In this document: piece after piece, positions 24,546 to 36,832 of the stretch
How positions within the stretch are numbered: the stretch's first letter is position 1
Layout of the letters: every line of letters starts with the position of its first letter
Assembly: GCA_944548615.1 (NCBI GenBank)
Contig: OX155954.1
Location: 5,273,924-5,337,923, forward strand
Reading direction: 5' to 3'
Length of the DNA: 64,000 bases
Origin: Micropterix aruncella
Taxonomy: Eukaryota > Arthropoda > Insecta > Lepidoptera > Micropterigidae
Translations under genes and position numbers: made by a program
The notes under the pieces: generated by a model
What the model was told of the DNA's origin: nothing
What the model saw: only the letters and a program-made list of their open reading frames with translations
The model's database searches: none

Positions 24546-24997
24546 AACGCAGGCTCAAAAAACTCTTTAACTTACGTTCATAAACTTTTACCTATCCCGC
24601 CCCCATGTCCTGAAAAGTTTGCTCGTTGGCAAGTACGATGTGTCACATATAGAGAGACGATATAATTTACAGCTTTGTTCAATGCTGAAAAACCTACTGG
24701 AGGGCTTGTGGAAAGCGTGCGATGATCATCCAGCATGCACTAGTAGTTTTATCTAATCCCCTTCTCAAGAAGCAAATTGAAGAGTATGCATGCTAATTAT
24801 CTACCAGATGCAACCGATAGGACGTGTAGAAGTGTTCTAAAAGGTATTTCTGTATAAAACAAGGAAAAACATATACTAAGTAATAAACACAGAGTATTCC
24901 GTAGTAATAAAACTGTACTTGGAATTGTGCACCCTAAGGGCAACCTATATTGAACTATTTTGTACCAAAACATGCCTTTCTAACAAATAATTATACA

Positions 24998-25610
24998 ACA
25001 AGTAAATATATTAAAAATAATTAAAAAAAACACTACTGCCGCTATATAAACTATTGTATTTATAATTATTTTTGTTATTATGAAATATTTGTGGTTTATG
25101 TAAATACCCTTAGAGATAGATATATATTTCCGGAAATAACTCAAGCAGACCTTTCATTTGACACTAAACACAATATATTTATGTTGTTATTGACATTTGG
25201 ACATTTAGACAACTACTTACTTGATATTTGGACAGTTAAGGTACATTTTGTATAATTTATATTGCTTAATGGATATTCCAAAAACTTATATTCTTTGCAG
25301 TTCCTACAGGCTTTATTCCTGGTGGCAGCGAAGATGAAGAATGAAAACAAAATAAACTGTCAAATGATGACTGTCATGCAACCAACACGGCGAATTATAT
25401 CGGAGGCGCTGCTTCTCCTTATATTAGAGCAAGGGGTCGTCGCACGTACCCCATGACACTCAGGATGATACATCGATTCTGAACAGTACCACACACTTCG
25501 AATTCGGTTCAAGCGTTTAGAAGTTATGGTGGAATAAAGAAACGGAAAACATTCATAGATGAACCCTGAACAAATTACACTCCTTTTTGGTTGGGCAGTC
25601 TCGTAAAAAG
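24998..25610 (+). repeat. R420 repeat, copy 2, split by an insertion
   Basis: Same landmarks as copy 1 with a 201-bp insert at 25245-25445. The four bases GTAC flank both sides of the insert. Confidence 0.75.
25245..25445. mobile_element. 201-bp insertion inside R420 copy 2
   Basis: Interrupts the conserved ggtac|cc junction present in copies 3 and 4 and is bordered by GTAC (25241-25244, 25446-25449), consistent with a 4-bp target duplication. No clear terminal inverted repeats or protein; origin unknown. Confidence 0.5.
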
Positions 25611-25614
25611 ATCT

Positions 25615-27595
25615 ACCTATCTATATATCTGCACTTTAAGCGTCATTAGGATTATATTTAAAACATAACGTATTCTGAGGGTCTTTGAAGAAAAGGAAAG
25701 TTGGTTAAATAAAGGAGGTAAAGGAACAATAAGCGAAGGATTGAGTCACCGTGGCGTCGCCCGACGCGACGCTGGCCGTTTGTCGTTGCTGGACGTTCAT
25801 TGCATGCAAATGCGGGAGCAAGGCAAAAGACAAAGCGGTCACCGGAAAGCACAGTCTGCGGAGTGTATTTTGAAAAAACCTTTATTCCGCTGGTTACGTC
25901 ACTGACTGATCCAGCACCGGGTATGTTTTAAGTGCAACAATGTAGGCTTAATATTTAATATTTAAAACACATTTAGACATATAAACTATAATTATATAAA
26001 CTTTTACCTCTAGGTAAAGATTTAAAACTCCGACAGTTAACTGAAGTACATCTGGATTTGGTAATGTCTACAGTAGCTCTTTTTAAGTGTCGTACAGTTC
26101 TCGCCCCCAGTGCCATTCGTGCAAGAATTTTCCCACGCTATTTGATGGAACCATTTGGTTTCACTAACAAATCGTTAGATCTAGCCCTAACATAGTTATC
26201 AGGCACGAATAAATTGATTTAGAGCAGTATATACGTACAATGCACTCCTCTATTTAGTATTCTATATACGTGCATGATTGTGTGCACCTCTCGCCGCAGA
26301 GGAGGAGAGTTGTACCCACCTATAGCCCGAACAAAATTGCCCAGATATAAGAGCAGATAGTATCCGTATTGCTTGAAGTACAAGAACCTTGGGAAAAGGT
26401 CTATTACTTTCTCTAGCATTAGATTTAATAATATGTAGGTAGTGTCTCTGCAAGTTTCATTCTCAAGTCTTCCCATGTTCTACTAAAACGCTAAATCACT
26501 GGTCAATGGCGCTTGAGTAAGACCGTCATTAACCATAAATATCTTTGCTGTGAGAAAGCGTTCTCATTGTCGTCTTAAGCGTGAAATTTTACGACAACAT
26601 TTCCGTGTTTATTCGTAAATATTTAATTTCCAAGACCTTAACTATATTTAGGATCAAGCAAATGCATCTTTTTAAAATTATTAATATTGCTTTGTATGTT
26701 GCACCTCATGCTATAGTGAAATCAGGCGAAAACGGACTTCCCATACTGGGCATGCATATAAAAAACGCCTATTCAAGGGGAAAGCAAACATATTCACGGT
26801 ATTAATAAAGGACAACTCAAGCTAAACCAAAAGTAAACCGCTGGCCAATCGTAGACGGCCACTTACAGTCATCATGGTTGTTAAAGCATCATTCTGTACA
26901 CTGGCGAGCGCTGACGAGCGACAAACAAACTTATCCAAATTTATTTGTGTACTATTACTATATAAAGTACTATTTTAAGAGTAGTTTTAGATCAACTGCA
27001 ACATATTTTGAATAGCTTTAATTCTGTTTGTTAATAATATCAAAATTTCTCCAAAGTATATACATTTTTTGTATTATTTTAGGGTGATTATTTTAGAGGG
27101 GTTAAATTTTATAGAAAGAGTTTTAAATGAATTCTGCTAGGTAGGTTATCGTTTGGTTTTTTTTACCAACACTTTGCAAAAGTATCGTTTTGAACTATAT
27201 GTAATAATGATCCCTCTCTACATAATGACCATATGCTTGCGACCGTAGTGATATTGATCGAGCGTAGTGAGGTCAATGTTTCAACTCGACCATTTTGCTT
27301 TTCGTATGTTTGTTTGTGACGCGCTCATTTTTCTTCTTTTTGCAGTAATTTAATGACCTAATAAATCGTTATTAAAATTTTTAGTTAATTTTCTATCATA
27401 ATAGCATTGATTTTATAGTGTTAATTAATTTCAATAATTTTAATAAAAATAGTTTCCATATTAATGTTTTTAATAAATCATCAGTTGCACGGCTGATAGG
27501 TCATAAAGAATTATGCTCTAGTAAGAAATTATATGTATAATTGGTAATATTTAATGTATTTGTTTATATTAATGCATTTCGTAATATATTTTATA
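25615..27595. other. no gene recognised
   Basis: Contains a small G+C-rich block (25740-25860) and an 85-codon minus-strand frame at 26476-26219 with no recognisable domain. Confidence 0.45.
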
Positions 27596-27599
27596 TAGA

Positions 27600-27750
27600 G
27601 AATTAATCATCATCATCTTCATCCGGTAAACGTCCTCCCTGTCTCCTGAACATGCCTCCTCCATAGAATGTCATGACGAGCGGTCTTGAGCCGCCTCCAA
27701 CCGCCTACTCCCTGCGACCGTAGCAACGTCATCAGTCCATCTCGTTAATT
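27600..27750 (-). pseudogene. RTE-type LINE, last codons
   Basis: The minus strand reads AAQDRSS*HSMEEACSGDRED in two phases, corresponding to the ...A.DR..W...EEA.V... end of insect RTE polyproteins. The plus strand has the matching catcatcatcttcatc end. Short and degraded. Confidence 0.5.
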
Positions 27751-28281
27751 AGTATATTTGGTTAATAATGAGTATTGTCTGTGTACCTATTATTCTAAAT
27801 AAAATAAAATAATAGTCAAGTGGAAGTTTCTCTTTGTTGTCGCCATTTAACATTAAGTGGATAAGTTAGCTTTTGCATATTAGCTCCTCTGTTCTCAGTT
27901 TGAAATGTATGCATTTTTAACCGTTAAGGGTACTCACCTGCGGGCAGATCTGCGTATTAGTTCCCGATTACGGATTAGTCCTGGTCGGTTTCCGTTATCG
28001 TAATTGTCCTCGTATAGGGCCATAATTGAGACTCTTCCAGAGTAACAATTTTCTGTATATCCGCGTAGGCCGTTAATAGCGGGCCTCTCGCGAATGGCTG
28101 CGATGTTTTATCACGTGGGACGACGAGGATGCGTGCGGTTTTGGCTAATTCCGTAATATTGATATTTGTCTGCTGTTAAAATTGGCGGGTGACGTCAACG
28201 TACTAGGAACGGTAGTTTGTAGTACTGTAAATAAGTTTTTTCCGGAAGTGAAGACATCATTTAGTTTATAGTTAAGTTAAG

Positions 28282-28560
28282 CTAGATTTGGAAGTCGGTT
28301 GATGTTTGTTTGTTTGTTTATCTATTTTTTCTACTCTTTATTGTGAAATTTCACAATGGATGGGTCTATTATCATACGGAAATCTGTTACAACCAACCCT
28401 AATATTTTATATATACAGTATATGTGCGTGTAACATGTATGTAAGTGTGTGCCATGCAATTCCGCTAATTTTATCCCAACGGAAAATGCTGACCCAGACG
28501 GGAATCAGACCGGAACCTTAAAATGAAAGATCAGGCGAGCTAACCACTATGTCATGCAGC
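28282..28560 (-). mobile_element. tRNA-derived SINE, complete-looking
   Basis: Head (28560 downward) catagtggttagctcgcctg then ggttccggtctgattccc, a B box with two changes. Body tacatacatgttacacgcac; tail attgtgaaatttcacaataa + agagta + AAAC units. Same family as 12643-12930 and 1-100. Confidence 0.7.
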
Positions 28561-28589
28561 TTGGTCCTGTCGGTCAGTCTGTGTTTGTT

Positions 28590-28860
28590 GGTCAGCCCAA
28601 TTCATGGCTCAGCTTCCATCCTATGGCCTTCTCAAAGAGGGGCCTGCCCTGCAAACCTTAAGGAACTCCGTTGTATCCGATAGGTTGCCTAGGTATGTCA
28701 GTTGCCTATATGTGTAGTCAGTTGTTATCTACAGTGCATCGGGGTAATTTGCTAGGTCGGTCCTCGGGCTGCTGTGCACGTCTTTGCAGCTGGCGAATTA
28801 CCGGGGAAGTCTGAAAACGCATGTTTCCTAAAACAGTTGGACATCGTCAGTAGGTGTGCT
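28590..28860 (+). repeat. family X repeat, 5' part
   Basis: Diverged match to the first half of the 22258 copy: catcctatggcct near the start, and ggggaagtctgaaaacgcat, gtttcctaaaa and tcgtcagtaggtgtgctc near the end. Confidence 0.5.
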
Positions 28861-28874
28861 CGAATGGATTTTTA

Positions 28875-29025
28875 ATTTTTACAAATATATTGTATTTCCA
28901 CATTGTTATTACTCGCCAATAGATTACACTGCAGCAAAACAACTTTTATACTGTTCAACCGATCGCAATAAACCCGACATGAACACCACCCGGCCAACAC
29001 CGGGTAATATTTTAGTAGTATGTTT
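28875..29025 (+). repeat. dispersed repeat, as at 120-345
   Basis: cactgcagcaaaacaacttt, actgttcaaccgatcgcaat and caacaccgggtaatatttta match the window-start repeat. Confidence 0.45.
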
Positions 29026-29029
29026 TTAG

Positions 29030-29775
29030 AGCATAACAGCTGCCGAGAGTAGCCGTAGCAATTCGTCCCACATGAATTTAGAGCGGGATGGTCATTCTGC
29101 TAAATGTGTGTGTTTGCGGTTGCTCGAGCATCATTGCACAATGTGTCCTCGCATCTCTGGTCAATTGATTTGATTATCGCTTCTTGACTGTTTGACTTTG
29201 TGTTCGTCCGCTGTGGTGAAGTGAGGTGAAGTCACCGCGGCGAATCGACGTGAAGATGATATCAGACCGAACGCATCATAATACATAATAATAACCTCTT
29301 GTGCAATGCAACGCACAGCACGCCACCTTCGATAATTATTCAATTCCTTTAGCCATAAACGGAATAACAACTTTGAATGGCGAACGGTAGCTATATAGGG
29401 GAACTCGTCGAATACCATTTAATTTTAATTTAGTCGTCGACTAATGAAAGTAACGGCATATTTTTTAACTCGAATTTGCGCATGTTGCGTGTTGCCCACT
29501 CATCGAGTGATACGTTAAATTATATGATCTATTTAGCTAGCTAGAGTCATCGATGATGATGCTGATGAAGATGGCAAGAATGCAACACAGCCCCCTTGTA
29601 CGTGTATGGAGGTGAAAAGAATACATTTTTATCCTGAATTATTAAAGTACCTAGGCTTGAATCTGGGCTATAAAAATAATTATAATAAACTATTTATTCA
29701 CACTTAAAAATAGAATACATGAGTTAGTAGTAAAAACACATAAAATAAAAACAAGTTTTTATTAAAATTCTCTAT
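29030..29775. other. no gene recognised
   Basis: An 85-codon minus-strand frame (29418-29161) shows no family signature. Confidence 0.4.
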
Positions 29776-29777
29776 CC

Positions 29778-30135
29778 CGAGCCAACCCTGGGTGCAGCAG
29801 CCATGTCATAGTGGAACCTAAAACTGGCTACCTGTAATTGAACGCGTATAAAAAATTTCGTCTCTGTGCTGTCGACGTGCTGTTGAGGAGTCCTCTCGTT
29901 TGAAGCCAACCCTGGGTGCAGCAGCGTTGTCTCGGTGACACTAAGAACGGGCTGTTATAATTGAATGCGTATACAAAATTTCCCGAATGTGCTGTTGACC
30001 GTTCAGGAGTCCCTTAGTCGGAAGCCAATCCTGGGTGCAGAATCAGGTCACGATCACCATTAAAGTTTCAAACTAAAAAATTTCAACTTCACAGAATAAG
30101 AGGAAGTGGTTCTAATCCTGCTTGCAAGATTTGAC
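29778..30135 (+). repeat. repeat built of ~120-bp tandem units, copy 1
   Basis: gccaaccctgggtgcagcag starts a unit at 29781, 29905 and 30024. Ends with aatttcaacttcacagaata, agaggaagtggttctaat, cttgcaagatttgacc. Non-coding, probably the 3' end of a lepidopteran LINE or SINE. Confidence 0.65.
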
Positions 30136-30149
30136 CTAAACAAACGTTG

Positions 30150-30440
30150 AATTGGCTACAGCGCCATCTGGTTGTGAGTTATAGTACAGATAATAGCGCG
30201 AAAATATTATGCGCCCTCAAATGTCTATGTATACCAATGTCCATGCCAATCGGTTGAGCGGTATAGAAGTTGATGTGCTGCAGCGTCATCTTAAGTTACA
30301 ACAAAGGGGATATCATAAAAAGCATCTCTCAATGAAAATATACATACATATGCTGTCATGGTGATCGGTCAAACGGTTTCGGAGTCTATTAAGCTCGGAC
30401 AGACAGATATACCAACATACATTTTTTATATAAATAGATG
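30150..30440 (-). repeat. dispersed repeat related to 120-345
   Basis: On the minus strand, ctgcagcacatcaacttcta and taccgctcaaccgattggca parallel the block at 185-225. Ends with agacagatataccaacatac on the plus strand. Confidence 0.4.
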
Positions 30441-30444
30441 TCAG

Positions 30445-31690
30445 CAGTAATTGTAACGTCCATAACATCAAGAAGAAGTATAGATACAAATGTATACATG
30501 TTTAGAGAGCGTTAAAATATATTATTTAAATGGTATAAAAAACAAAATATGTACACTCATAAATATGTTTTTTTAACACGCTTTTATTAGGTCGACCTGT
30601 ACGTAACTATGTAATGGAATCTAAGGTAACTAATTTAACCATCTTCCAAAGATCGTAGCGTCATGAAAATTGGCAGCTGTATGTAGTTCTGATGACAATA
30701 CAATAATATGGTACTGTCGATCTGATCTGATAATGGAGTCGGAAGATATGAACTGGAACTTTATGATGGAATATCGTATCATAGCTGTGTTTGGACTTGT
30801 TAGAAAAGTCTTGGAATAAACTTTGACCACGATTAGGTTTCAAGGTCTGATGATGTGGTTTTTACGTGCATTTATAAAAGCGCGTTTTTAGTGGTTTTTT
30901 TTAAACTATTAATTATTTTTATGTAAAAGAAAACGGACTCCCACCGCGCAGAACCCGACCGTAGTCCTCCCGACGTTCGTACGTATCTTACATGTAACAT
31001 ATCTATTTAGCTTTGCAAATTGTAATTGTATTTGAAAAACGATAATTCTAAACGGAAATTATCTTGCTGTATGGCTTGCGTGTTTCGTTCAAAACGTCCA
31101 TCTACGCGGGCTGGCATCCGATGGCATTGACATTGCCTGTGGGCCGGTAATCCACAGCCATTCGATCCATCACATCGGCCAGTCGCAGAGTACAACGTCT
31201 GCCACGCGAAGCTTTTAGTTTTGGCGTCCCGCCCAAAATCGATACCGCGTCGCCACTTCGTGATGCGAGGCTGTTCGTTTTTGCTTCATGCATAATTACA
31301 TATTTTGGCGATGTACGCCAATTATCGATGATGTATGTGCCACAGTCTATTGTTTACTTAGCATTGACCTGTGATGCGGCGTCAATGCCTATTAATACGC
31401 AATGCATTACCGCATCACAAAAGTGAAGTTACATAAGTAATATCTTTTCATTACCCTAACATTGTGATAATTTGCTTAATATGTCCTTGACTTTAAAATT
31501 AAAAAAATGTAATACTGTTGCAAATTAATAAAAGCTGTCGCATTTCCTTAATTTTGGAAAAGTAATCATAATACATTTATGAAATGAAATGTCAAAAATC
31601 AACATAAATACGTTGCATTCACATGCTGAACTTCAATCTACAGGATGGTGGACCTTATCGTAGAATCCATGGAAATCAAAATCCTTATCC
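30445..31690. other. no gene recognised
   Basis: 31050-31300 is somewhat G+C-rich with overlapping minus-strand frames of ~60 codons. No splice context or domain. Confidence 0.4.
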
Positions 31691-32098
31691 ATGGGAATCA
31701 AATATTCCAAAAGACCACGAGTCATCCGGAACGGCTTCACTGTTCACATTCACGCGGTAGAAGTTAACGCTCGTGGCCTGCCAGCTAAATCTCTGTTTCA
31801 CCTCTTTAAAGATCTTGGTCTTTCTAGAAAAATAATCAACTCTTTCCTAGAAAAAATATCTGAAACCGCTATTTGCGCATCTCAAATTAAATATATGGAT
31901 TCGAAGGAGGAGTGAATGGGTGGTAAGGTGAACGCTCACATGTAGCAAGACAGCTGTCCTAAATCTACCACAGCCGGTCGTTAGTCCGGAATCCACTGCT
32001 CACCCCCCAGAAGTGTAAAAATAGTATCATGATGGGCCCGACTCCGGTCGGTGAATTCAATGGCAGCTCCGTTTGTATTTTATTTATTTTATTTTATT
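31691..32098 (+). pseudogene. LINE C-terminus and 3' UTR (R2/R4-like)
   Basis: 31691-31915 encodes GFTVHIHAVEVNARGLPAKS and then FHLFKDLGLSRK, the same C-terminus as on the minus strand at 56346-56530. A four-base insertion near 31890 alters the last residues. 3' UTR with tcggtgaattcaatggcagc and a TATTTTATTT tail. Clade uncertain. Confidence 0.65.
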
Positions 32099-32106
32099 TT
32101 ATACAC

Positions 32107-33020
32107 TCGGGATCAATGAATACGGGTCACCAACATAGACTTTACTATCTCGGAAGCTAAGAATGCTGGCTGATTCAATAACTATCACATTAATAATAGA
32201 TATTAAATAACATGAACGCTTCTTATATTTTTTGACAAAACAGACACAAAAGCAAAAACAAATGCATTGAATTCGTAGTTGGATATTCAAAAAATCATTG
32301 ATTTGGCTTTTATAAAATCGAAGACTATCGCGGTTGTTTGACATTATAAATAGGATAGAAAACGAATTTACCGCGTGAAATTCGTAGCCCTTGACGTTTC
32401 GGTGACATTGCAGCCGCCGTTGTCCAGGGTAGACTGAAAGAGCTGTCAATCCGTTGTTTTGCGGGTAGGCCACATACCGCTGCCGCCACTGTGTAGGTTA
32501 TAACGGTGGTGGGGGGGCGGGCTCGGAGCGCGCGAATTTTGAAAATCCGTCTTACACACAACACTCACTGTATCCTGTCTTACGTCCTTGCGTTCGGAGT
32601 TCGGCGGCGGGACATTTTAAGAAGAGGGTTCCACGTAGAAGAGAGTTTGTAACCGTCGTCTCTATTGAAGTTCGGGGTTCTTCTTATTTCAAAGGCTTCC
32701 CGGATCATGCGAGGAAAGTAGAATTGTTCCTTGGATAGCGCAATGGGATTTTAAACTGCATCTAGTGGTTACTTCCGCTATCCAATATATGTTCGCAGAT
32801 CGCCGATTTTTCTCGCTGAACGTTTTTAACAGCTTTTTAGCTAACAGCTATTTTGCTTTTAGCCTTTTTGATAGTATTACTTTACAACAACCAAAAAAAT
32901 TAGGTAATTTTATTTGAGCAGTAGGTATTAAATAGTCTATAAAATACTTTTTATTTGAATAAGCCAGCATTCTTAGTTTCCGGGATATTAAGGGTTATGT
33001 TGGTGACTCGGGTTCATTGT
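32107..33020. mobile_element. possible DNA element bounded by a ~66-bp inverted repeat
   Basis: 32107-32177 and 32957-33020 are inverted copies at roughly 75% identity (caccaacata, ctaagaatgctggct). The interior holds a G+C-rich stretch (32440-32630) and the 120-bp module shared with 61384-61500. No transposase recognised; it might instead be two fragments in opposite orientation. Confidence 0.45.
32320..32440 (-). repeat. module shared with 61384-61500
   Basis: The minus strand reads cagtctaccctggacaacgg, cggctgcaatgtcaccgaaa and ttttctatcctatttataat, matching the plus strand at 61384-61500. Confidence 0.65.
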
Positions 33021-33049
33021 TGCGGACGGTAGCACGTTGTTTTTACAAG

Positions 33050-35660
33050 AACTTTGTTTATTGGACCAAGGAAACCTTGAAGCTTCTAATGGAAACACAC
33101 TTCCCGGGCTTCCAGGAATCCTTACACCCAATTTCCGCAGGGGAGAACTCCATGAGGCTCCACAAGCCCAGGGAGTGGGCCCTTGCAGCCAAGATAGTTA
33201 ATCCCAAAGCAGTAGAATGGGCCGTGAACACCTTCGACCCATACAAATCACCTGGACCGGATGGGATATACCCAGTCCTACTACAAAAAGGGCTAAGCCA
33301 ACTGCTGGGCCCCTTTAACTAAGGTACTCAGAGCGAGCATGGCCCTCAGACACGTCCCTCATGCCTGGAGTAGCGCAAGAGTCACGTTCATTCCAAAGGC
33401 AGGTAGGAACGGACACATCTTTGCCAAAGATTACAGACCCATTAGCCTCACCTCCTTTCTCCTGAAATCACTAGAGAAACTAGTTGACGGCTACCTGAAA
33501 ACCAACCACCTAGCTCTTCAACCGCTTGCTGATGCTCAGTATGCCTATAGGGAGGGCAGATCTACGGACACTGCCCTACATCACCTGGTGAGCACAATAG
33601 AGACACAGTTAGCGGCGAAAGGTTACGCTCTGGGAGTATTCCTGGACATCGAAGGAGCATTTGACACAACATCATATGCAACTATAAAAAAACGCTATGT
33701 ACAGACGAGGAATACCAGAGACCATCATTGGCTGGACATTGAGTATGCTATCAAATAGGAATCTGACCGTCTATCAAGGCGAAACCTCCATCACGGAAAT
33801 CCCTGCCAAGGGCTGCCCACAGGGTGGAGTCATGTCCCCCCTCTTGTGGAGCATCGTTGTAGACGAACTTCTAACAGATCTACAAAACCTAGGCTTCTCT
33901 GTCTACGGCTACGCTGATGACGTGGCCATAGTAGTAAGAGGAAACTTCCTATCAATACTTAAGGAGCTCATGGGCAAAGCGCTTAAGACCACCCAAGACT
34001 GGTGCCAGGCCAGAGGTCTGTCCGCTAATCTAAGCAAGACTGAGGCCATGATTTTCACCAGAAAATGCGAACCCGAACCCGTTGAGTGTCTCAAGCTCTG
34101 GGATAAGGAGACAGAATACGCTACAGAAGTCAAATACCTTGGAGTCTATCTAGACCCAAAACTCAATTGGAAGCACCACCTCGAGCGCAAGAGAACAACC
34201 TTCTATGCCTCTTTGTGGACGTGCAAAAGAGCTATGTTAAAAACCTGGCGGTTCAAACCTAGGGTCGCCTTATGGCTCTATAGGGCAGTACTGCTGCCTA
34301 GACTAACCTATGCTGCAATAGTCTGGTGGTCCAGGGTGAAAAAGCTCGAGACAATAAACATGCTTTAAAGCCTTCGAGGTAACAACCTGAGGGCTGGAAC
34401 TGGCGTCATGAAGACCACCCCAACAGCGGGATTAGAGGTGGTTCTCTGCTGCCCGCCTCTGGACAAGCTCATCATCCACTCCGCCAGACTTACAGCATAC
34501 AGACTGAAGTGTTTGGGCGAGTGAAAGCGAGGAGGGCACAATCATCCTGAGCTAAACCTCCTCCACAAAAGCCCATTCACTCTGACCCAGGATCGACTAC
34601 GGAAAAAAATTTCGGTAGAGAAGTCCTATAAAATCCTAATCCCCACCAGGGAAGAATGGAAAAATCCGCAGTGGCTCCAAAGCCACAACGCAGACGCCTG
34701 GTTCACAGACGGTTCAGGAACAAATGGACGTTTTGGGGCAGGTGTCTATGGACCCAAAACCAACCACAGAATCAGCATCCCCCTTGGACAATACGCCACG
34801 GTTTTCCAAGCCGAGGTATTTGCCATATTGGAATGCATAAAACTACTAAGTCGACTTGAGGTAAAAAACAGACAAATCCTCATCTGCTCTGACAGAAGAG
34901 CAGCAATAGACGCTCTGGCTAAAGCCACCACAGAAACTTCTGTGGTCTGGGACTGCATGCAGGAGCTCAACAAATTGGGAAAATCCAACAAAATCACCCT
35001 AATATAGATACCGGGTCAACAAGGCATACCCGGCAAGGAAGAAGCCGACAGACTGGCAAAACTGGGCACACTGGAATGCCCAGTGGAGCCAGTTGTATGG
35101 GTCCCCTTCGCTGTAGCGAAGGGGAAATACCTGTAGGTAAGAAAATCATCAGGGACTTCTTGGAGCAGGAACATCGGGCTTCCTGGAAACAGAGCCAGGG
35201 ATGTCGCCAGGCAAAAGCCATGATGAAGCAACCACTACAGAAGAAAACCAAGGCCCTACTTGACATGAGCAAAAAGAACCTTAGAACCACTATCGGTCTC
35301 CTCACCGGACACACGACCCTTAGAGCTCATCTATTCAACCTTGGCTTGACCGAGATTGAGGACTGCCGAATATGTGACGAGGAACCTGAAGACAGCATAC
35401 ACATTGTTGGTCGCTGTCCAGGGCTCGCCGCCAAAAGACACAGTTTACTGGGACGAGCCTTTCTCGAACCCAGCGATCTGCCCAACTTGAAGGACAGTGA
35501 TCTACTTGGACTGGTAAGAAGTACCGGGCTACTAGCTGACCACTGACCTAACCACACAGTGGGTGGTTACAAAAGACCTTACAGATCTAGGTCACATCAA
35601 GGGCTGGAAACAAGCCCCCACTCTATTTACTACCACTACTTGTTTATTGGATGCATAAAG
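33050..35660 (+). pseudogene. LINE with reverse transcriptase, RNase H and zinc knuckle, broken
   Basis: Starts at TKETLKLLMETHFPG. RT motifs: SPGPDGIYPVLL, FIPKAGRN, DYRPISLTSFLLKSLEKLVD, YREGRSTDTALH, VFLDIEGAFDTTS, KGCPQGGVMSPLLW, GYADDVAI. RNase H: WFTDGSG, FQAEVFA, ICSDRRAA, GKEEADRLAK. A C-terminal CRIC...H....C knuckle is at about 35367-35420. Frameshifts lie near 33317, 33685 (extra A in an A run) and 35100. Stops are at 34366 (TAA), 34522 (TGA, likely Trp) and 35005 (TAG, likely Trp before PG.QG). The endonuclease half is missing. RNase H suggests the I/LOA/R1 group. Confidence 0.85.
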
Positions 35661-35664
35661 CTAC

Positions 35665-36690
35665 AGCTGTGGAAAAGAAAACAGTCTAAGGGGGTCGCGT
35701 AAGAGTTTTATATATTTTAAAATAAAACTGTCTAAAGGTCGCGATCTAAAAAAGGTTAAAAAAACACTGGACTATAACATTTAAATTTTAAAGATTATAT
35801 TACTATGATTTGTGTAAATTCAAAATATTATTGTTATTATAGCCATTTGCAATGTTAAAGGTCTTCAATTATTTCATATGGAAGTTATTTATTTTTAAAT
35901 AAATAATTTAAAATTAGCTTATTATATATTTGTTTAATATTTTAACATCTGTACATGATTGCTTACCCAATTGTTGTACTTTCTTTATATCTCTAAATTT
36001 TGCATTTGAATATCCAAAATATTTCTGCTTTCATGCATTGTTTTTTTATTTAGTCCTTTAACTAATTACAACTTAATTAAATAACAAAAACATTCTATAG
36101 CCTAATAATTAATAATTAAACATTTCCGTTTATTGCCTAACTCGGTAAGAGATTCAAATCTAATCGTTTATAATTTACAACCTCAATAGGAACAACCTGT
36201 CTCGAGGTGGTACCAACAGCAATTTTAAATTGCCTGCCGAAAGAAAGGGCATGATAACTCCGCTCTTAGTTTTTTTTAACTTGAATATTTGAAAGGTATT
36301 TAAATTTAATAATTGTAAGAGTTAAAAGTAATTACTTTAAACTTACAATTAAAATTTGAAGACAGAAAAAAACAGAACAAAGTATTTTAAATTAAATATT
36401 ATTATATACTAGAATTTTACACACATAGATAGACATACTTTAAATAAATTTATATTATAAAACATATATAATACTATTATAATTAAGTACTTACATATTG
36501 TATGATATTTAAATATGACATGATCAGGTCATGAAATAATTTACCATTTTAATGAAACTTGATTACAATGTTTAATATTATTTTTAGAACAAACTAATAG
36601 CTTCGTTAGGTTAGATTATGTAAAATAACTTACTTGTAAAAATATTTAATAGGACATTAAAGACAAGAGCAATAAATAACGTCGTCTATT
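35665..36690. other. no gene seen
   Basis: Very AT-rich, no repeat family recognised. Confidence 0.5.
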
Positions 36691-36832
36691 TTGCCTTTTA
36701 CGATGTCCGTCGTTGGTTCGCCAAGTATCTTACCGGTCGATGGCAGAAAGTTATCGAGCCCTATCGCCAAGGTCAGCCAGTCAGTGCTAACTCAGATGAC
36801 GGGCAAGTTAAAGTAGCTACACACGGCTCTAA

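Noticed and set aside
26219..26476. LINE C-terminus on minus strand
   Set aside because: Some resemblance in basic, LINE-like phrases downstream, but I could not place any motif with confidence.
32099..32473. 124-codon minus-strand gene
   Set aside because: Spans the inverted-repeat arm and a repeat module also found at 61.4 kb; not protein-like.
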